A DNA stretch of 64,000 nucleotides from Cladocopium goreaui (Eukaryota; Sar; Dinophyceae; Suessiales; Symbiodiniaceae), in contig CAMXCT020001825.1 of NCBI GenBank assembly GCA_947184155.2, forward strand, positions 20,001 to 84,000, written 5' to 3'. The notes under the pieces were generated by a model. The model made no database searches. It had not been told where the DNA came from and worked only from the letters and a program-made list of their open reading frames with translations. Both the position numbers and the translations under genes were made by a program. Below, one piece after another: positions 58,579 through 64,000 of this stretch (position 1 is its first letter; every line of letters begins with the position of its first letter).

Positions 58579-59110
58579 CATGAGGAGCAACAGATGCAAT
58601 ACCTTGTGCATCAGATGTGGCGGGCAGAAGTTTTGCTTCACAGCTCTTCTTGTTGTCTTGGCACTCGACGGTAGTTCCCTCTAGTTCCACTTGAGTCACT
58701 TGAGGTATTTCTTAGTCCTCGCGTGAAGGAGGAGCAGTCGTCCAGCAGGCGTGTCTATTCTGAGATGTTTTGAAGTTCAACACCTGCTTTGGCTACAAGA
58801 TGTGTGAAACGCAGCGTCACCCGAGGATCATAATGTGAAAGAACCTCGATGGCTACGGCAACAATGTCCTCTGGTCATCTCTTCTTCTCAAGTGGAAGGA
58901 TGACCAACTGCTCTACGGGCTTGATATTTTTTGCTGGATTCCGTGCTCGCCAACATCTGCGTCAAGGCAATTCTTTGTGAGGAATTTCGATACGAGTCAG
59001 CATTCGACCAGAATCCAGAACTCTGAACTGGCGGTTGCTTCTTGTACTCTGCTCTGGAGGCACAGGGAAGAACTGAAGAGCCTCACAAAAGCACCTTTGC
59101 AGATAGAGAG
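58579..59110 (-). repeat. 1412-bp tandem unit, copy 2, right part after the insertion
   Basis: It matches copies 1 and 3, except for a 25-bp deletion near 58600 (the others have CCAGGACTAGGCAAATACTA and five more bases there) and scattered substitutions. On the minus strand this deletion removes a TAG that ends the MTQVELEGTTVECQDNKKSC frame in the other copies. Confidence 0.9.
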
Positions 59111-60522
59111 AGAGGACCATGCGATCCTGAACGGACTGCCTTTGAGCTTTCCTCCACGTTCGTGTGGTTTCAACCACTCTGAACGTTCGTCCATGGCTTC
59201 AGTGCACATGGTGGCTTCATTTGAAGTCGCTGACTCAGTTCGTCTGGGTATGTCTGGGTCCTTCAAAGTTGTAGATGCAATTACTGTATTCTTCCATGGT
59301 GATCTGGTAATGAGGCCTGGTGTCAGTTTGTTTTTCAGGTGTTGTCCAACGTTTGTCCTTGCGCGTTTTCTTTTCCTTGCTGCTTTTCTTCGCAAAATCA
59401 CCTACTGCATCCTACTGCGATTTCTGGCCTAGGCCATACAGAGTGGCAGATGCAGGAGCCAAGCTAGCTTTCTTTTGCAAGTGTCCTGAGTGAATTCCGA
59501 GGTGGGGAACGTCCCTTGAGTTCTATCGATGCAAGGGTGGTAATGCGTATGCACAGAATGTCTTGACTGTCTTGACCAAGATGTGAGGAAATGGATGTGT
59601 CAGATACCTTGCAGGTGAGATCAATTGGCCAATAGGCCCAAAGATGATGAAAACCATGATCATTATCTTTGGCGGTCTTGCATTGACGGGTCTGGTTTCT
59701 TGGCTGCAGGAAGTATATTCAGGATTGTTGGGTTCGTGTCCGTTGAAGGCAAATTTGCAAATAGCACGTACAGCATCTTTGTAGGATTTGCATGCAATTA
59801 ATTAATTGCAATTATGTGTTCTATTGTGTTCTTCTTGTTTGTCGTTTTTTGCGAATACGCAGCGTGGAATGGGTTGGTTGGGAAACTAAGGCTGGCTCAA
59901 AGCGGCAGGCATGCCCACTGGAGCAAGTACGAGGAAAGATGTGCCTTCGCCAGAGTTGTGACAGACATGGGGAGCAACAGATGCAATACCTTCCAGGACT
60001 AGGCAAATACTAGACCAGTGCATCAGATGTGGCGGGCAGAAGTTTTGCTTCACAGCTCTTCTTGTTGTCTTGGCACTCGACGGTAGTTCCCTCTAGTTCC
60101 ACTTGAGTCACTTGAGGCATTTCTTAGTCCTCGCGAGAAGGAGGAGCAGTCGTCCAGCAGGCGTGTCTATTCTGAGATGTCTTGAAGTTCAACACCTGCT
60201 TTGGCTACAAGATGTGTGACACGCAGCGTCACCCGAGGATCATAATGTGAAAGAACCTCGATGGCTACGGCAACAATGTCCTCTGGACATCTCTTCTTCT
60301 CAAGTGGAAGGATGACCAACTGCTCTACGGGCTTGATATTTTTTGCTGGATTCCGTGCTCGCCAACATCTGCGTCAAGGCAATTCTTTGTGAGGAATTTC
60401 GATACGAGTCAGCATTCGACCAGAATCCAGAACTCTGAACTGGCGGTTGCTTCTTGTACTCTGCTCTGGAGGCACAGGGAAGAACTGAAGAGCCTCACAA
60501 AAGCACCTTTGCAGATAGAGAG
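59111..60522 (-). CDS. Tandem unit copy 3 with probable minus-strand exons, unknown protein
   Basis: The unit is nearly identical to copy 1. Minus-strand coding-like stretches inside it, given for this copy: about 60370-60180 (VEQLVILPLEKKRCPEDIVA and DPRVTLRVTHLVAKAGVELQ); 60125-60015 (a short frame with MPQVTQVELEGTTVECQDN); 59790-59690 (CKFAFNGHEPNNPEYTSC); and 59401-59111 (charged sequence with EWLKPHERGGKLKGSPFRIA). The frame covering 60589-60374 (FPVPPEQSTRSNRQFRVLD) is separated from the first stretch by an in-frame TGA kept in all copies, so an intron probably lies there. The plus strand also has open frames, so the strand is a judgement from amino-acid composition. No family recognised. 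The units could be tandem gene copies or repeated exon sets of one gene. Confidence 0.45.
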
Positions 60523-60716
60523 AGAGGACCATGCGATCCTGAACGGACTGCCTTTGAGCTTTCCTCCACGTTCGTGTGGTTTCAACCACTCTGGACGTTC
60601 TTCCATGGCTTCAGTGCACATGGTGGCTTCATTTGAAGTCGCTGACTCAGTTCGTCTGGGTATGTCTGGGTCCATCAAAGTTGTAGATGCAATTACTGTA
60701 TTCTTCAAGGGTACGG
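60523..60716 (-). repeat. 1412-bp tandem unit, partial copy 4
   Basis: Matches the start of the unit for about 190 bp, then diverges after ATTACTGTATTCTTC. This is the right edge of the array. Confidence 0.85.
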
Positions 60717-60792
60717 AGGTCTAGGTGAGCTCCGTTTTAGGTTTTATCCAAGGGTATTTAAGACTTGAAATGAAAGTGTGAACCAGTGAAAT

Positions 60793-61008
60793 TCATAGGA
60801 TTGGAAGCGGTTCGCCGTTGCCGTTTTTGCTGCCTTTGTCAGCACTTTTATCTTGTGATATCTGTGACTTTCCGAAGGCCGCGCGGGCTTTGGGCCTTTG
60901 TCTGAGATGAAGCTCATCGATATAGCTCAGCAGCTTGGACACCCGCTGTGTTTGCCTTTTTTGAGGGCCTAAACGGTTCAACATGACATTTTCCACCAGT
61001 GTTTCCAC
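60793..61008 (-). CDS. Minus-strand exon, duplicated at the window end
   Basis: The frame contains LSYIDELHLRQRPKARAAFG and SQISQDKSADKGSKNGNGEP. The core 60805-60934 recurs at 63871-64000 with two visible base differences; both versions keep the frame open. No family recognised. It is on the same strand as the inferred gene in the tandem array just to the left, so it may be an upstream exon of it. Confidence 0.4.
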   Translation of the reverse strand: METLVENVMLNRLGPQKRQTQRVSKLLSYIDELHLRQRPKARAAFGKSQISQDKSADKGSKNGNGEPLPIL

Positions 61009-62870
61009 ACTAAGGGGTCCTTGGTGTTAGAGGCCGGTTTTATTCAGGGTTCGCATCAGCGGCCCGGTGTTTAGTGTCAACAGTCTCGCTTTTCCTGTTC
61101 CATCTGATTCCATCTAGATTAAAGTGCCAAAACCTCTATTGGTTGATGATTACAGGGGTTTTTATTCACCAATCTAGCAAAATCTTACCCATATTCCAAG
61201 GCTGTTCATATTCCATGCCAAAATAGCTCCGGAAGTTTGGAAAATAATGAACGACCTTTGATGGTGAGAATGAGGTTGTGTGACCCTTGTCAGGCGCACC
61301 TTTTCCCTTGGCACGTCCTATCATGTCCAATCGCACATGTTTAACCCCGCTAAGACACTTTGAGTCCACAGCTTCTCAAGCAATGATTTCTTGAATAGAC
61401 ATAAAGTCTTGTGTTTCCCTCATCAATCATCAACTTCTCTATAGGATCTTTTAAGACCATTGGATAAGCTATTCAGCTTATTTTTTTGACGCGTTTGGCT
61501 GGCGGTTCAGCTTCCGCATCCGCAAACTGGGCCAAGTCTGGATTTCGCTGTTCTTCCTCGAACCCAAATGGTACCATATTTCCACTGAATACACTTACAT
61601 TGAGTAGGATGCCACCCCTGGAGTACGATGCCCCCCTGGTATGCGTTGCCAGTCATGCATGTGGGATTCTCAAGCATATGTTGACATCCTTTTTGATCAA
61701 ATTGAGGTCAGAAATTCCACTCCATATACCCAGAGAGCATCACACTCCATCCTGCACGGCTAGCACCACAACCGAGGATTTCCATAGCCTCCACAGGTCT
61801 AAAGTATCAAAATTTGATGGAATACGATTGTATGCGCGACTCTTCAAAACGCTGGAAAAACAACGATTTCCCCCATATTCCATATTATCATATTCCAGAG
61901 CATTTTACCTCCAACGAGAAAAAAAAATAAGAAAAACCTCTTCAGGTTCATTTTTTCAAAAATGGTTTTTGGCTGTATGCGACGGTTTTTCTGGTATACT
62001 ATGCCTTTTGTGGAGTACGAAGATCTGTGAGTATATGTGGAGTGCGATGAGGTCCTCTGGAGTGCGATGACACCCCTCGAGTGCGATGCCACATGAGTAT
62101 GCGCGGCGGGAAATCCCCTGAGAGAAGGATTCTGGGCCACAATTCCCCAAATTCAACAACAGAGCGGATGCTGGTTGTTGTAGTTTAACAGGATTTCAGC
62201 CCATTCAACAAACAAGTCACACAATATATTTTGAAACCCTCTCCTACTTCAGTCTCCAAAATGGGAAACTCACCTATCAGGGCACGCTTTAGCTCATCCA
62301 GGCTCCATAGCATTTCAGGAACAACACAAGGCATCGACATGGTGCCAAACAATTTCCAAATCGAGCTGAAAGGTCTTCCCACCGCAACCAGTCAATTTAC
62401 AGGTGTGAAACATGTCACACACAGGGAAACAGGTTGGGAAAACAATGGGTCCAAAGAGACAGGTCTGGAGTACGATGGATTCATGATATAGGTCCTAGGT
62501 AAATTTTCTGAATTTGCGTAACTTGGAGCTAGAACCAATACATCTGGGAATATCATAATCCCCTTTCCGGTTGCCGGAGTAATTGTGACCATTACATCAT
62601 TACTTATTTAACCCCGAAAGTCACATTTGCACAGGATATGTAAGGAACCAGAAGCAATGGCATCTGGATACGTCACTGGAATGATGGTTTATCTACCGGG
62701 AATCATCCCCAACTGTCCTTATTTTATTCCGCTATGTTCAGGTTCGTGAATTAATATGATATTCCGAACTATATTCCATCAAAACCCATCAATGCCCAGT
62801 ATAGATTCCCGTGTGAAAAAAAACATCTGTTTTTTCGCCCGTTGCCAGTCCCAAGGCTTCCAGAAAACTC
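61009..62870. other. Stretch without a confident gene
   Basis: A GGAGTGCGATGA-like word repeats between about 62038 and 62095, with relatives at 61620 and 62466. The plus frame 61486-62070 crosses this and lacks motifs. A degraded family H MITE is at about 62658-62760. Confidence 0.4.
62658..62760. repeat. Palindromic MITE-like element, family H, degraded
   Basis: Shares CACTGGAAT-ATGGTTTAT and GGGAATCATCCC with the copy at 48870-48998. The ends are eroded. Confidence 0.45.
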
Positions 62871-62873
62871 CAG

Positions 62874-63850
62874 GGCGAGCTGCAGCACCTGGTGCTGCTT
62901 TTTGCGCTGACGAAGCTGCGGTGGAAGCGGCTGTCCACGGAAATGCCAGTGGTGAGTTAAGACCATGGTGTACCACATATGGTCATTTTCGGTTCAACTC
63001 GGCTCAACTGGGTTCAGCTCTGGGTTCAACTCGGTTCAAGGTCATTAACTTGATCTCACTTCAGGGTAAAATAGATGGTAGAAGACCGGTTAACAGACCT
63101 GGGACTAAGATTCAAATAAAATTCCAACCATGCAAAGCTGCCCCAAGCTTTCCGCCACTTTGAAGGCTCTTTGACGGATGACAGGACCATCCTAGCCGTC
63201 AATGAGCCCGGGCCAGGGCTGGACACTTTTGTTGAGGTGTCAGGTGTCCGCAGGTGTCTGCAGGCAGAGCCGGTGTTCAACGCCTCACATTCGGCTCATT
63301 GCCTGTTGAGTATCTTCTTTCAGCATAAGAATTGGCAGAACATCCCATCAGCTCAGAAGATGGCTGTTCATGGTCTTCATGCCAAAGTTTGGATGTTGTC
63401 GACATCAGTATCAGCTCTCAGCGTGACCCAGATGCTATCAGGTACTTTAAGGATACCTATGGCGCAGTCAGCCATATTTGATCTGGGCTTAGATAACTCA
63501 CTGGCGTCAACAGGAGTGGGTTAAAGGCAGATCTCAAGCTATGTGGGCAACTTGTGGTGCCTGGAGCAACCCTTTGAAGCTGAACTTGGAAAACTGCAGG
63601 AAGCCAATGTTGGCACCCTTCCAACCGGATTCCAAGCGGATTCCAAGCCTTCAAAGTGATGTGCATTGACCGATGCAGCGCTACTTGAACGCTGCAACAC
63701 GGCGGGATGGCACAGGATGGCGGGATGACACCATTGGACAAAACAACAAAACCCAAAGACCAGAGAGCCAGGCTCCGAAGAGCTGTTGTCGGCCATGTTG
63801 GCCATGCTGGCCGCTAACCTGATGAAGCAGTGCCAAACATCGTCGTGAGA
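62874..63850 (+). CDS. Plus-strand exons of an unknown protein
   Basis: Coding-like stretches: about 62874-62952, followed by a GTGAG donor (two frames open; one reads KLQGELQHLVLLFALTKLRW); 63120-63235 (LPQAFRHFEGSLTDDRTILA and NEPGPGLDTFVE, then a GTGTCAG donor); a piece from 63264 (AEPVFNASHSAHCLLSIFFQ); about 63540-63655 (LWCLEQPFEAELGKLQEANV); and about 63775-63830 (EELLSAMLAMLAANLMKQ). The 63120-63235 stretch is the clearest. No domain recognised, and exon joints beyond the first donors are not fixed. These exons lie between the two copies of the 130-bp minus-strand repeat. Confidence 0.45.
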
Positions 63851-63870
63851 AGCCTCGTGAGTCACAGAGA

Positions 63871-64000
63871 AAGCGGTTCGCCGTTGCCGTTTGTGCTGCC
63901 TTTGTCAGCATTTTTATCTTGTGATATCTGTGACTTTCCGAAGGCCGCGCGGGCTTTGGGCCTTTGTCTGAGATGAAGCTCATCGATATAGCTCAGCAGC
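63871..64000 (-). repeat. Second copy of a 130-bp exon-bearing repeat, cut by the window end
   Basis: Aligns base for base to 60805-60934 with two visible differences and continues past the window. The offset is 3066 bp. Confidence 0.9.

Noticed and set aside
60371..60376. Conserved TGA read as selenocysteine in the 1412-bp unit
   Set aside because: No SECIS-like structure was recognised and the context is not a redox motif. An intron or separate exons are simpler explanations.

Overview
The window looks like nuclear DNA of a dinoflagellate, most likely a Suessiales/Symbiodiniaceae-type genome; the order-level guess is inference. Four things support this. (1) Genes are cut into many very short exons. 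(2) Where a protein repeat family lets the exon joints be checked, introns run GT-AG, GC-AG or GA-AG, and nearly every acceptor is AG followed by G. (3) Introns and spacers are full of palindromic MITE-like elements and satellites. (4) Almost all recognisable exons in the first 42 kb lie on the plus strand. No rRNA gene, convincing tRNA gene, CRISPR array, bacterial operon or organelle gene was seen. Because exons are short, most long open frames are not genes; gene models here were built from short coding-like exons whose reading phases agree. || Layout. 1-11064: a plus-strand ankyrin-repeat gene with at least 14 exons and a stop at 11062-11064. 12.3-14 kb: weak unassigned exons. 14.4-16.2 kb: tandem repeats and CTACA-like simple sequence. 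16.5-26.6 kb: a plus-strand gene rich in Arg-Ser and Arg-Asp dipeptides, with a 1782-bp array of an 11-bp unit in one intron. 26.8-30.3 kb: a plus-strand LicD/fukutin-family nucleotidyltransferase-like gene with an N-terminal membrane anchor. 31.7-33 kb: Met/Gln-rich exons. 36.2-40 kb: a second plus-strand ankyrin-repeat gene, followed to 42.2 kb by further plus-strand exons of the same or a neighbouring gene. 42-51.5 kb: sparse exons, MITEs and an AT-rich island. || 51.5-60.7 kb is the most unusual region. A 1412-bp unit, probably coding on the minus strand, is present as three copies plus a partial fourth. The middle copy is interrupted by a 4.8-kb insertion flanked by a perfect 14-bp direct repeat. 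Apart from that duplication, the interrupted copy differs in length from its neighbours only by three small deletions that account exactly for the 33 missing bases. The insertion holds a GTT/GGT microsatellite, a CA-rich minisatellite, a GC-rich satellite of about 140 bp, and an AT-rich block. That block carries a frameshifted Polinton-like rve integrase, an acidic coiled-coil reading frame, and two rightward genes that share a two-part upstream motif. I read the AT-rich block as a decayed fragment of a Polinton-like virus or transposon; no capsid, polymerase or ATPase gene is visible. || 60.7-64 kb: a minus-strand exon duplicated at the right edge of the window (130 bp, 3066 bp apart) brackets plus-strand coding-like exons of unknown function.
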